Source: Leptopterna dolabrata
Taxonomy: Eukaryota; Arthropoda; Insecta; Hemiptera; Miridae
Assembly: GCA_954871275.1 (NCBI GenBank)
Contig: CATPAC010000024.1
Location: 186,001-250,000, forward strand
DNA: 64,000 bases
Reading direction: 5' to 3'
How positions within the stretch are numbered: position 1 is the first letter of the stretch; each line of letters starts with the position of its first letter. Shown piece by piece: positions 44,601 through 52,854 of the stretch. The notes under the pieces are model-generated. The model saw nothing but the letters and a program-made list of their open reading frames with translations, was not told the origin of the DNA and made no database searches. The position numbers were made by a program, and so were the translations under genes.

Positions 44601-45829
44601 TGTGAAAGGCCAAGACTCAGGGGTAAGACGGCCTCGGGGAGAACTACCGCGGAGTAGTTCACGCCCGCCCCGCGAGATGGCAGAGGCTTGACCGATGGTC
44701 GTTTGCTAGTCCCTGTCCTCCCTCCTCCTCCTTCCACCACTTCCTGACTTCCACGGGACAGTACCCCCGACCGCTCGCCTGCAAGTCGCCGCCGCCGAAT
44801 CAGCAAAAGTGAGCTGAATCGGCGGTTCCCACCAAGAAGGACGGAAGGGAGATAACTCAAAAAAGTAGGCAGAGGGAATCGAGACGAGCGGAAGAGCAGA
44901 CAAGTCGGTGTGGTGAGCTGAGAACGATATAGCCGGACGAAACGGGTAGAAAACCTATCATTAGTAGCGTAGTTTCGGAGTAACTGTGGCCGATTACACG
45001 CGCGACTTGACAATCCGGCTCGAAAACTTTAATATTATCACCTTGTGACCGAACGGTTCGAACACGTGCGGGCGGAACGGGCGTACTCTCGGTCGTCGAA
45101 TCGGAAGGCAGAAATCAGGTAGGAGAGACAAGTAACTTAACTAATTCATGGTGGCTATAAGACAAGGACCTGGTGGAGTAACAGTTTTGTGGTGTTTATA
45201 GGACCTAATTAATAGGGGGTGGTACGAACCATATAATATTGTCATAAAATTAATACGTAGTATCCATTTCATTGTTAGTCGGCTTCCCAGCTTGTAAGGG
45301 TAATAAGGGGTAGTACGAACCATATAATATTGTCATAAAATTAATACGTAGTATCCATTTCATTGTTAGTCGGCTTCCCAGCTTGTAAGGGTAATAAGGG
45401 GTAGTACGAACCATATAATATTGTCATAAAATTAATACGTAGTATCCATTTCATTGTTAGTCGGCTTCCCAGCTTGTAAGGGTAATAAGGGGTAGTACGA
45501 ACCATATAATATTGTCATAAAATTAATACGTAGTATCCATTTCATTGTTAGTCGGCTTCCCAGCTTGTAAGGGTAATAAGGGGTAGTACGAACCATTTAA
45601 TCTTTCATAAACATAATACGCAGTACCCATTTCATTGTTATTCTACAACCCAGCTTGTAAGGGTATTACGGGGTAGTACGAACCATATAATAGTTCATAA
45701 AATAATGCGTGGTATCCATCCCAGTGTTATTCCACAAATACAGAATACAAGCTTTGTGTAAGTAGTGTCGCACTTGATTCTTGCAGCTTCCCCGCTCCCT
45801 CTTCTCAGGAGACAAATCGGGCGGTCACA
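44601..45829 (+). repeat. 5' LTR (1229 bp) of the retrovirus-like element
   Basis: Contains a GC-rich first half and a block of six 91-bp repeats (45215-45745). The roughly 150-codon minus-strand frame found in both LTRs has no recognisable domain and is not called. Confidence 0.92.
45215..45745 (+). repeat. six 91-bp tandem repeats in the LTR
   Basis: GGTACGAACCAT/AGTACGAACCAT recurs every 91 bp (45220, 45311, 45402 and so on). The first four units are nearly identical and the last two are diverged. The same block is in the 3' LTR at 55399-55930. Repeats of this kind in U3 often multiply enhancer sites; that function is inferred. Confidence 0.85.
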
Positions 45830-45832
45830 AAT

Positions 45833-45850
45833 TGGTGTCAGGTGTGGGGT
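45833..45850 (+). promoter_or_regulatory. primer-binding site, probably tRNA-Leu
   Basis: TGGTGTCAGGTGTGGGGT lies three bases after the LTR. It has one mismatch in the first 16 bases to the complement of a tRNA-Leu 3' end (TGGTGTCAGGAGTGGG, from memory). Confidence 0.6.
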
Positions 45851-46271
45851 GATTTGCAATAAAAATCACCTAACCCACGTGGCCGTTCACTTTGCTGGGA
45901 AGGAGGGTGAGGGGGCGGGCGGTATTAGTTAATTGAGGAACAAGGCGGAGCCAGATCGGGAGGCGAGCGGAAACGGTAAGAGCGAGAGCGTAAATACGGG
46001 TGGATACTCCCCAGCGGGTGTAGACCGAGCGGAACCGAGGGGAGCGCCAGTGGGAGCGCCGAGGCCACGCCCCTCCGACCTCGTTGCGGGCTTCCCTATA
46101 GGCCCAGTTGAGCTGATATAGTCTGTGGTTGTACTGGAACAGTGAATCCCAAAGTAGCAGATTCGAAGTTTTTTTATATAATAAAATAAGTAAAAAAAGA
46201 AAAATCTGTGTTGCTTCCGCCCTTGGTAGGAAAGTTCATAAAAGGAAGATAGGATAAAGAGATTGGAGGAA

Positions 46272-47504
46272 ATGGATGAGGAACGGGAGAGGCTCCTCCA
46301 ACAATTGGCTGAATTACAGAGGGCCAACCAGGCCTATGCAAATAGGGAGGTTGCAGACAGGGCCCGGATAGAACGGCTGGAAACCGAAAGGGCAAGGTTA
46401 GAAATGGTAGGAGAGGGGGAGGATGGTGCAAGAGGGGGAGAGCGAAAGGAACCCCTCTTAGAACTAGTAGACCTATTACGAAGAACGGGAATGGGAGAAG
46501 AACGGGTCAGAGAGCCTCGACGGGACTTAGCTCTACAGACCCTATTGAAGCCTTGGGGAGGAAAAGAGGACGATATGCCGATAGAGGAATTCATCGGGCG
46601 AGTTGGCAGTGTGGCTAAGACGGGAAACTGGACCCAAGAGGACACGGCTACCATCTGTAGGCTGAAGCTTCAGGGCACTGCAGCAGCTTTTGTGGAGAGT
46701 CACCCAACCCTTTCGGACGCCGGCACGTCCTATCAGGAGTTAGCGGAAGCCTTATTGAAGCGCTTTGCTGACCCCCGGGTGTGGGAGATTAGGGAGGAGG
46801 AGCTGCGGCGTAGCGTACAGGGGCCCCGGGAGAGTTTGAGGGAATTTGCTGACAGGGTGCTTGGCGTCGGGCGCAGGGCCATTCGGCCTAGCACTAACCC
46901 AGCCGAAGGGGCCTGGCTGAGGCAGGAAGGGGAAGGCCGGATGATACGGGCCTTCGTCCGGGGGCTACGGAAAGGCCTGGCGAAGGAGGTAGCACTCCGG
47001 AAACCGGACACCATGGCCAAGGCCCTGGAGCTTGCTGTAGAAGTGGAAAACGCTCTACAGCAACTAAAGAGCGAGGGGGGTCTCCCAAGTACTGGGGTGT
47101 TCCCCGTTGCCGAAGGGGAATCTGCTACCGAAGAGCCCACCGACCCACAAACGGTAGCTGTAACCTGGCCGAAGGCGCCCCCGCGGCAGAACCAGTGCGC
47201 CCAATGTCACCAACTTGGTTCGTCCCCAGGACCGACGGGGACTATCCGGCAGAATACGTTACAATGTTACCGGTGCGGACAGTTTGGACACTTTGCCAAG
47301 TTTTGTGCTACTCCCCCCCCTCCAGCAGCGGTTGGTAAGGTGGAAGGCAGGTCTCGCCCTATCCAATGCTATAGGTGCCAACAGGTGGGGCATATAGCCC
47401 GTGATTGTCCCCACCCTCCTCCCCAAGGGGCTCCTCCTGGCGGAATGCCGGCCCCAAATGGCAGTGGCCCCCGCAAGGCTCCGGCGGCGGGCCAGGTGAA
47501 CTAG
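46272..47504 (+). CDS. gag: Gag polyprotein of the retrovirus-like element
   Basis: The 410-residue protein starts at the first in-frame ATG after a roughly 420-nt leader; the frame is open for three codons upstream but only from a TTG. Residues 1-45 are Glu/Arg-rich and predicted coiled coil (ERERLLQQLAELQ). The middle is a helical capsid-like domain of the Ty3/gypsy retrotransposon-gag type (PWGGKEDDMPIEEFIG, then LLKRFADPRVWE). The C-terminus carries two classical zinc knuckles, CYRCGQFGHFAKFC and CYRCQQVGHIARDC, for RNA binding. A further CAQCHQLG lies just before them. The last 100 nt overlap pol in the -1 frame, with a slippery CCCAAAT at 47453-47459. Confidence 0.9.
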   Translation: MDEERERLLQQLAELQRANQAYANREVADRARIERLETERARLEMVGEGEDGARGGERKEPLLELVDLLRRTGMGEERVREPRRDLALQTLLKPWGGKEDDMPIEEFIGRVGSVAKTGNWTQEDTATICRLKLQGTAAAFVESHPTLSDAGTSYQELAEALLKRFADPRVWEIREEELRRSVQGPRESLREFADRVLGVGRRAIRPSTNPAEGAWLRQEGEGRMIRAFVRGLRKGLAKEVALRKPDTMAKALELAVEVENALQQLKSEGGLPSTGVFPVAEGESATEEPTDPQTVAVTWPKAPPRQNQCAQCHQLGSSPGPTGTIRQNTLQCYRCGQFGHFAKFCATPPPPAAVGKVEGRSRPIQCYRCQQVGHIARDCPHPPPQGAPPGGMPAPNGSGPRKAPAAGQVN

Positions 47505-50500
47505 GAGCTATCGTTATGCCATGGGTGCCATCCCTCCAATCGCTGGAGGATGGACCAGTGATAATGGTAGAGATTGAGGGAGTTAGAATGAGGCTTTTAG
47601 GGGACACTGGTGCCCAGGTCTCCATACTACAGAGTCCAGCGCCCGGAGTACCCCTACAAGCAAGCCCCAGCGATCTGCAGGGGTTGGGCGGTACTATGCG
47701 TACGTTGGGAAACCAGATGGTCCATGGGAATTATGGAGGGGTGGATTTCAAACATTTGATGAAAATCGTGGACGTCGGCCTCCCTCTGGATGGCATACTT
47801 GGTACCGATCTGATGGTGAAGTTGGGACCGGCTGTCCTCCAGGATATAGGACAGAAACTAGGGTTTCCCCGCCCAGCTCGGGATAGCGGGCACAAACGTG
47901 AGTTGATGGGTGCCGTGCCGAACGGGACCCGACATTGGATACAAACCGTAGTTTCCAAGATTGATGAGATCGAGGCCCGATTCCGGGCAGGGGCCGAGGG
48001 TTCCCCAGCGAGGGGAATAGGACCGGCCAGTGGCGATGGTATTACGGGGGGAAACAAGCGGCGACGGAAACGGAAGCGGCGGAGGAAACCGAAGGCAGGG
48101 AGTAAGACACCGGAGGGCCTTGGCTCTGGAGGACCGATGGAAGACCCACAACCTGCGGCCACCCATAGGAGTGGTAAAGAGCAACAGGAGAGAGGGGTCG
48201 AACCTCCCCAACGGGGCGCTACGCCCTGCCTGGCGGTGCTTGCCCAGGGATGTGTTGTCCCCGCATGGAGCGAGCTGGTTGTCCCGATCAAGGTCACTGA
48301 CAACACTGAGCGAGAGGTGTTGATAGAACCAGAGATGTTGAGGACCCAAGGGATCCGAGTGGGGAGAGGCCTAACAACGATCCGCCAAGGAAGGGGGTGG
48401 GTGAAGGTTGTAAACCTTACCCTGCAGCCACTGAAGTTGGACGACTGGACGCCGCTGGGCCGGACTGAGGAGTATCCTGGTAAAGCGCCCGGTCCGCCCC
48501 AACTTTGTACGCTGACAAACGAGGCTCTCCAGCCAGGTCGACATGCAGCGGCCATCGCGGAGAGGATAACCCACCTGGAAGACAGCGGTCGGAAGGAGTG
48601 CCTTGACCTGCTGCTTCGATTTGAGGGCCTTTTCGATGAACCCGGGCCAGAGGGGTGCAGTCTGGCGGTGGAACATCGAATCGAAACGGGGGTGGCGCAA
48701 CCGATTGCCAAGCGCCCCTATCCGGTTCCAGAGAGACAGCGGGAGGTGATCAAGGAACATCTCGACGAAATGCTACGGCGGGGGGTAATAGAACCCAGTG
48801 ACAGTCCTTGGTCAGCGCCCGTGGTACTTGTCCCAAAGAAGTCTGCAGACGGAACCGTGAAACACCGGTTCTGCACCGATTTCCGGGCACTGAACCAAGT
48901 GACCCGAAAGGACGCTTACCCTTTACCCAATATTACGGATACCCTGGAGCATTTGGGAAAAAGCACGTATTTCTCCACCCTGGACTTACAGTCGGGATAC
49001 TGGCAAATCCCGGTGGCTGAAGAGGATAAGGCTAAAACGGCATTCACTACCTGGGGTGGTCACTTCCACTACAATAAGATGCCTTTTGGTTTGGCCAATG
49101 CACCGGCCACGTTTCAGAGGTCGATGGACCGCCTACTGGCCTCCATCCTGAACACGGAGTGTTTCGTCTACTTAGACGACATCATCGTGTTCGGAGCCAC
49201 GGTGAAGGAACACTTGAGCCGTCTGGAGGACGTGTTCATGCGCTTGGCTGAAGCGAATTTAAAGGTGCAGCTGACCAAATGTGCCTTCCTTCAGCCAGAA
49301 GTACAGTACTTGGGGCATCGAGTTGGACGAGATGGGGTGAGCCCTGACCCCGCAAAGATACAGGCAGTACAGGAGTTTCCCCGACCCAGCACTGCTCGAG
49401 ACGTCAAGGGGTTCTTGGGATTAGCGGGGTATTATCGCAGGTTCATTCCTCGATTCGCTGAAATAGCCAAACCCTTAACATCGACTTTACGGAAGGGGGA
49501 AGATTTTAGATGGGGTTTGGAGCAAGAAGGCGCTTTCGAACAGCTGAAAGCAGCATTGTGTTCGGCGGACGTGCTAATTTACCCCGATTACCAGGACCGT
49601 TTTATAGTATCTACGGACGCATCTGGGACAGCCATTGCAGCAATTCTGTCCCAGGTGAGGAATGGACAGGAGCGTCCAATATGTTATGCCAGTAGACAGC
49701 TGAACGCAGCAGAACGCAATTATTCCACTACAGAGCGGGAGTTGCTGGCTGTCATCTTTGCTGTAACAAAACAGTTCCGCTGCTACCTCTATGGTCGTAC
49801 TTTTACTCTAATAACCGACCATGCCGCGCTTCGTTGGATGTTAAGCGTGACAGATCCCTCCGCACGTCTGACGAGGTGGACCCTTCGGTTGGCTGAATAC
49901 TCCTACGAAGTTGTTCATAAACCTGGGAAATCCCATACTAATGTGGACGCCCTAAGTCGGGTGCCGAATGGGGAGGCGCCGGATGTACCCCAAGGGGAGA
50001 GGATTGGGTACGTCGAGAAGAAGGGAGCTTCCACTTGGGGAGAACTGGAGGAGTCGCAGCTGCAAGGACTGGTGGCGTTACAGGAGGAAGAGTGGCATGG
50101 GAAGTTGGGCAAGGAAGGGTACGTCCAGGACCAACGGGGATACTGGTACCGGTGTCCGACCCACGGGGACAATGTAGTGGACCCCTCCCAGTGGCGACTG
50201 TTGATACCCCCTGTCTGGCGCCAGCAGATCATAGAGCGCTGTCATAGCCCTGCTTGGTCTGGCCATCAAGGGAGGGATAAAACCCTTCAGCGGGTCAAGC
50301 AGAAGTACTATTGGACCGGAATGAAGAAGGATGTGGAGGAATTCGTGTTGAAATGTAGCTCGTGCAGTCTCCGGCGAGCTCCAAATAGCAAGGTGCCCAT
50401 ACAGCCCGTACAAATACCAAGTCACCCCTTTGAACTGGTTTCCATGGACCTCGTTGGTCCACTGCCGACCACCCGAGATGGTTACCGATACCTTTTGACA

Positions 50501-51991
50501 TTTGTAGACCACTTGACAAGGTATCCTGAAGCGATACCGCTAAGGGACCAGACTGCTAAAACCGTAGCTGCAGCCTTTGTTCGCGAGATCGTACTCCGCC
50601 ACGGTGCCCCGAAGCAACTCTTGACGGATCAAGGACGGAATTTCACGTCGGCCCTGATGACTCAGGTGTGCCGGTTGCTGGGGGTGAAAAAGTTACAGAC
50701 CACACCATACCACCCCGAGTGTAATGGTGTGGTAGAACGATTCCACGGAACCCTTATGAGAATTATTGGTCATTTTGTGCGGAAAAGCGGAACGGACTGG
50801 GACAGGTGGCTCCCCTACGCATTGACAGCATATCGGAGTATTGAACACTCTGCCACGGGGTACTCACCTCATTTTCTCCTGTGTGGGCAGGAGCTGCAAG
50901 TCCCGGGGGAGGGTTGGAGTCGTCCAGTACACCCAGAAGAGAATGTCGCAGACCTCCAGAATCGACTGGCACGTTCGCGACGAGTGGCCAGACAAGAAAT
51001 CGTCAAACAATGGGAAAAGAGGGCTGCCCGATGCAATCGGCGACGGCGGCCCCGCCTTTTTCGGGTGGGAGACTGGGTTTACGTACACAACCCCGTGAAG
51101 CCAGTGGGGGCCTGTGCTAAATTCCATTGTCCTTGGACTGGGCCCCATGCGATCAAGGAACGAATGTCAGACGTCACCTACCGAGTAAAGCTAGCGGGGG
51201 GAGGTGAGGCGGTGCTCCATGCTAACCGCTTAAAGCCCGCCTATCGGGATGACGAGTGCCACGACAAGGAAGGAAATACCCCAGATGGGCCGCGCGAGTG
51301 GGACAAGGAGACCACCACAAGTGGTGATGAGGGGACTGTCCCGAGCAGTGACAAGGAAGCCCACCCTGAGGAGTCAGAAAATTCACCCGACGAGGCCACT
51401 GAGGACTGGCAGGGTACGGGGCGCCTTACCGAAGACATCAGGAAGGCCATACCGCCGGTGCTACCACATGGGCCCCTTCCCCCAACAACCCGACCTAGGG
51501 GCCGGGGAGTCGGAGGACCCCAGGCGGACGCGACAACTCCCGCAACCGCTTCCGGTGGAACGAGTTCCATCGAGTCCATTCTCCCTCCTTGGATGCGATT
51601 CCCCGCTCCGAGCCCCGACAGTAACTCCTCTCAAGGGTCTAGGACCACTGGCACCACCGGACCGAGTGAGGGATCGGCCGACGAAGAGGACCAGGAGGAC
51701 GAGCATTTGCTGGACCTAACCCCGGAGGGTGAAGAATCAGGCAGCCGGGGAGGAGAGGGAACCGAGGAGGGATTAGTGACCCCTGCCACCCCTGAAGCCC
51801 CTTATTGGGAAGCAGACCCGACAGGCCTTGGGCCGCGACCCCTATCGCGGGAGAGGGAAACCGGATCAGATGGCGTTGATCAACCCCAGCGGGGTGACCC
51901 AGGATCCCCTCGGGGCCGACCCCGACGGGATAGGATGATGCCAAGGCGCCTGCTAGACTGTCAACTGGAATTCTCAAGCGATTCCGAGTAG
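47405..51991 (+). CDS. pol: Pol polyprotein of the retrovirus-like element
   Basis: The 1528-codon frame is in -1 relative to gag and has no ATG near its start, so it is expected as Gag-Pol by frameshifting. Protease has the canonical DTG at residues 67-69. A basic insert (KRRRKRKRRRKPK) follows at about residues 216-230. Reverse transcriptase shows FSTLDLQSGYWQIP and the catalytic YLDD at 589-592. RNase H shows VSTDASGTAIAAIL, TTEREL and ITDHAALRW. Integrase shows HSPAWSGHQGRDKT and KCSSCS (zinc binding) and catalytic D1015, D1075 and E1111 with 35-residue D-E spacing, then a GPH-containing C-terminal domain near VGDWVYVHNP. Residues about 1285-1528 form an unusually long acidic, Pro/Gly-rich tail with no known domain. 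The frame is intact. Confidence 0.93.
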   Translation: MSPPSSPRGSSWRNAGPKWQWPPQGSGGGPGELGAIVMPWVPSLQSLEDGPVIMVEIEGVRMRLLGDTGAQVSILQSPAPGVPLQASPSDLQGLGGTMRTLGNQMVHGNYGGVDFKHLMKIVDVGLPLDGILGTDLMVKLGPAVLQDIGQKLGFPRPARDSGHKRELMGAVPNGTRHWIQTVVSKIDEIEARFRAGAEGSPARGIGPASGDGITGGNKRRRKRKRRRKPKAGSKTPEGLGSGGPMEDPQPAATHRSGKEQQERGVEPPQRGATPCLAVLAQGCVVPAWSELVVPIKVTDNTEREVLIEPEMLRTQGIRVGRGLTTIRQGRGWVKVVNLTLQPLKLDDWTPLGRTEEYPGKAPGPPQLCTLTNEALQPGRHAAAIAERITHLEDSGRKECLDLLLRFEGLFDEPGPEGCSLAVEHRIETGVAQPIAKRPYPVPERQREVIKEHLDEMLRRGVIEPSDSPWSAPVVLVPKKSADGTVKHRFCTDFRALNQVTRKDAYPLPNITDTLEHLGKSTYFSTLDLQSGYWQIPVAEEDKAKTAFTTWGGHFHYNKMPFGLANAPATFQRSMDRLLASILNTECFVYLDDIIVFGATVKEHLSRLEDVFMRLAEANLKVQLTKCAFLQPEVQYLGHRVGRDGVSPDPAKIQAVQEFPRPSTARDVKGFLGLAGYYRRFIPRFAEIAKPLTSTLRKGEDFRWGLEQEGAFEQLKAALCSADVLIYPDYQDRFIVSTDASGTAIAAILSQVRNGQERPICYASRQLNAAERNYSTTERELLAVIFAVTKQFRCYLYGRTFTLITDHAALRWMLSVTDPSARLTRWTLRLAEYSYEVVHKPGKSHTNVDALSRVPNGEAPDVPQGERIGYVEKKGASTWGELEESQLQGLVALQEEEWHGKLGKEGYVQDQRGYWYRCPTHGDNVVDPSQWRLLIPPVWRQQIIERCHSPAWSGHQGRDKTLQRVKQKYYWTGMKKDVEEFVLKCSSCSLRRAPNSKVPIQPVQIPSHPFELVSMDLVGPLPTTRDGYRYLLTFVDHLTRYPEAIPLRDQTAKTVAAAFVREIVLRHGAPKQLLTDQGRNFTSALMTQVCRLLGVKKLQTTPYHPECNGVVERFHGTLMRIIGHFVRKSGTDWDRWLPYALTAYRSIEHSATGYSPHFLLCGQELQVPGEGWSRPVHPEENVADLQNRLARSRRVARQEIVKQWEKRAARCNRRRRPRLFRVGDWVYVHNPVKPVGACAKFHCPWTGPHAIKERMSDVTYRVKLAGGGEAVLHANRLKPAYRDDECHDKEGNTPDGPREWDKETTTSGDEGTVPSSDKEAHPEESENSPDEATEDWQGTGRLTEDIRKAIPPVLPHGPLPPTTRPRGRGVGGPQADATTPATASGGTSSIESILPPWMRFPAPSPDSNSSQGSRTTGTTGPSEGSADEEDQEDEHLLDLTPEGEESGSRGGEGTEEGLVTPATPEAPYWEADPTGLGPRPLSRERETGSDGVDQPQRGDPGSPRGRPRRDRMMPRRLLDCQLEFSSDSE
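47453..47459 (+). promoter_or_regulatory. candidate -1 ribosomal frameshift site
   Basis: C CCA AAT in gag phase fits the X XXY YYZ rule and lies inside the gag/pol overlap (47405-47504). Slipping one base back enters the pol frame, which is open from 47405. A GC-rich stretch (47465-47498) follows and could form the stimulatory structure. The gag TAG is at 47502-47504. Confidence 0.65.
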
Positions 51992-52854
51992 GTGCTGACA
52001 AGCCACCCTAAGAATGCATGGACCAAGCACGATGACCAACCACCGCAATTGGGAAGATCATGCTGGGCCATAACTGTGGAAGGGGAGGACAGTCTCGCTC
52101 AATTAAGATAGGGTACCGTAGGGCGTAGTAGGTCGAGTCGGGCAAATTCAGAGAACAGGATCACAGGGAAGTGTTGGGTTACCATGAGGGATGGGAATAT
52201 GAGGTTATAGGTGGGTCGAGTAGAGTTAGAAAATGTTGGGAACTGCTAGGGCAGGACTATTCTTGGGGTGGCCCAGGAGAATGTGGGGATCAAAGGGTAC
52301 TAAAGGGAGACGAATAAAGAGGTCAAGTTAACCTAAATTGTCTAAGTTGTAAGAATGTAGTCGTAACGCGGTGAGAAAACTATCGGTGAGAATTCTGTGT
52401 AATGGTAAAATTGTTGTGTAATAATAAAATTGTTTGTGTAATGGTAAAATTGTCTATGTAATGGTAAACTTGTCTGTATAATGGTAAAATTGTCTGTGTA
52501 ATGGTAAACTTGTCTGTGTAATGGTGAACTTGTCTGTGTGGTGGTGAAATTGTCTGTGTAATGGAAAAATTGTCTGGGTAAGGGTAAAAGCGAGTAATAG
52601 TAAGGTCTGTAATGGTAAAACATGGAATCGGTTAATTAATAAGTTCAAACCTGTGTCGCAATTAATGCCAGTGTGAATAGCTCTCGCGGGTGTATGTGTT
52701 GTAATGTGTACTTCGCCGGAGAACACCGTTGTGTCCCCGTCCCACCAGCCCCTCCCTCCCTCTCCTCCGGGCGTGTTGCTTGTAACTAACCAATGGGAAT
52801 CGGAAGACGCGATGGCGGGATCTGCTAACCACCCCATTCTGGTATGATTGCAGG
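51992..52854 (+). other. pol-env intergenic region with a 21-bp repeat array
   Basis: 52396-52600 contains about ten units of GTGTAATGGTAAA(A/C)TTGTCT, period about 20-21 bp. No ORF on the plus strand is credible. The minus-strand frames at 52342-52623 and 52454-52837 simply read through the repeats. The region ends in a candidate splice acceptor. Confidence 0.65.
52843..52853 (+). promoter_or_regulatory. candidate env splice acceptor
   Basis: GTATGATTGCAG ends at 52853, one base before the env ATG. Retroviral and errantiviral env genes are expressed from a spliced mRNA, so an acceptor here is expected. The donor was not identified. Confidence 0.5.

Noticed and set aside
44564..45013. roughly 150-codon minus-strand ORF in the LTR, repeated at 54745-55197
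   Set aside because: It is present twice only because the LTR is duplicated; no domain, start context or independent support.
45215..45745. CRISPR-like regular repeats
   Set aside because: A 91-bp head-to-tail tandem repeat without spacers inside a retroviral LTR in eukaryotic DNA.
47731..48711. 326-codon minus-strand ORF
   Set aside because: Antisense shadow of pol.
52342..52837. minus-strand ORFs of His/Tyr/Thr repeats
   Set aside because: They translate the 21-bp noncoding repeat between pol and env.
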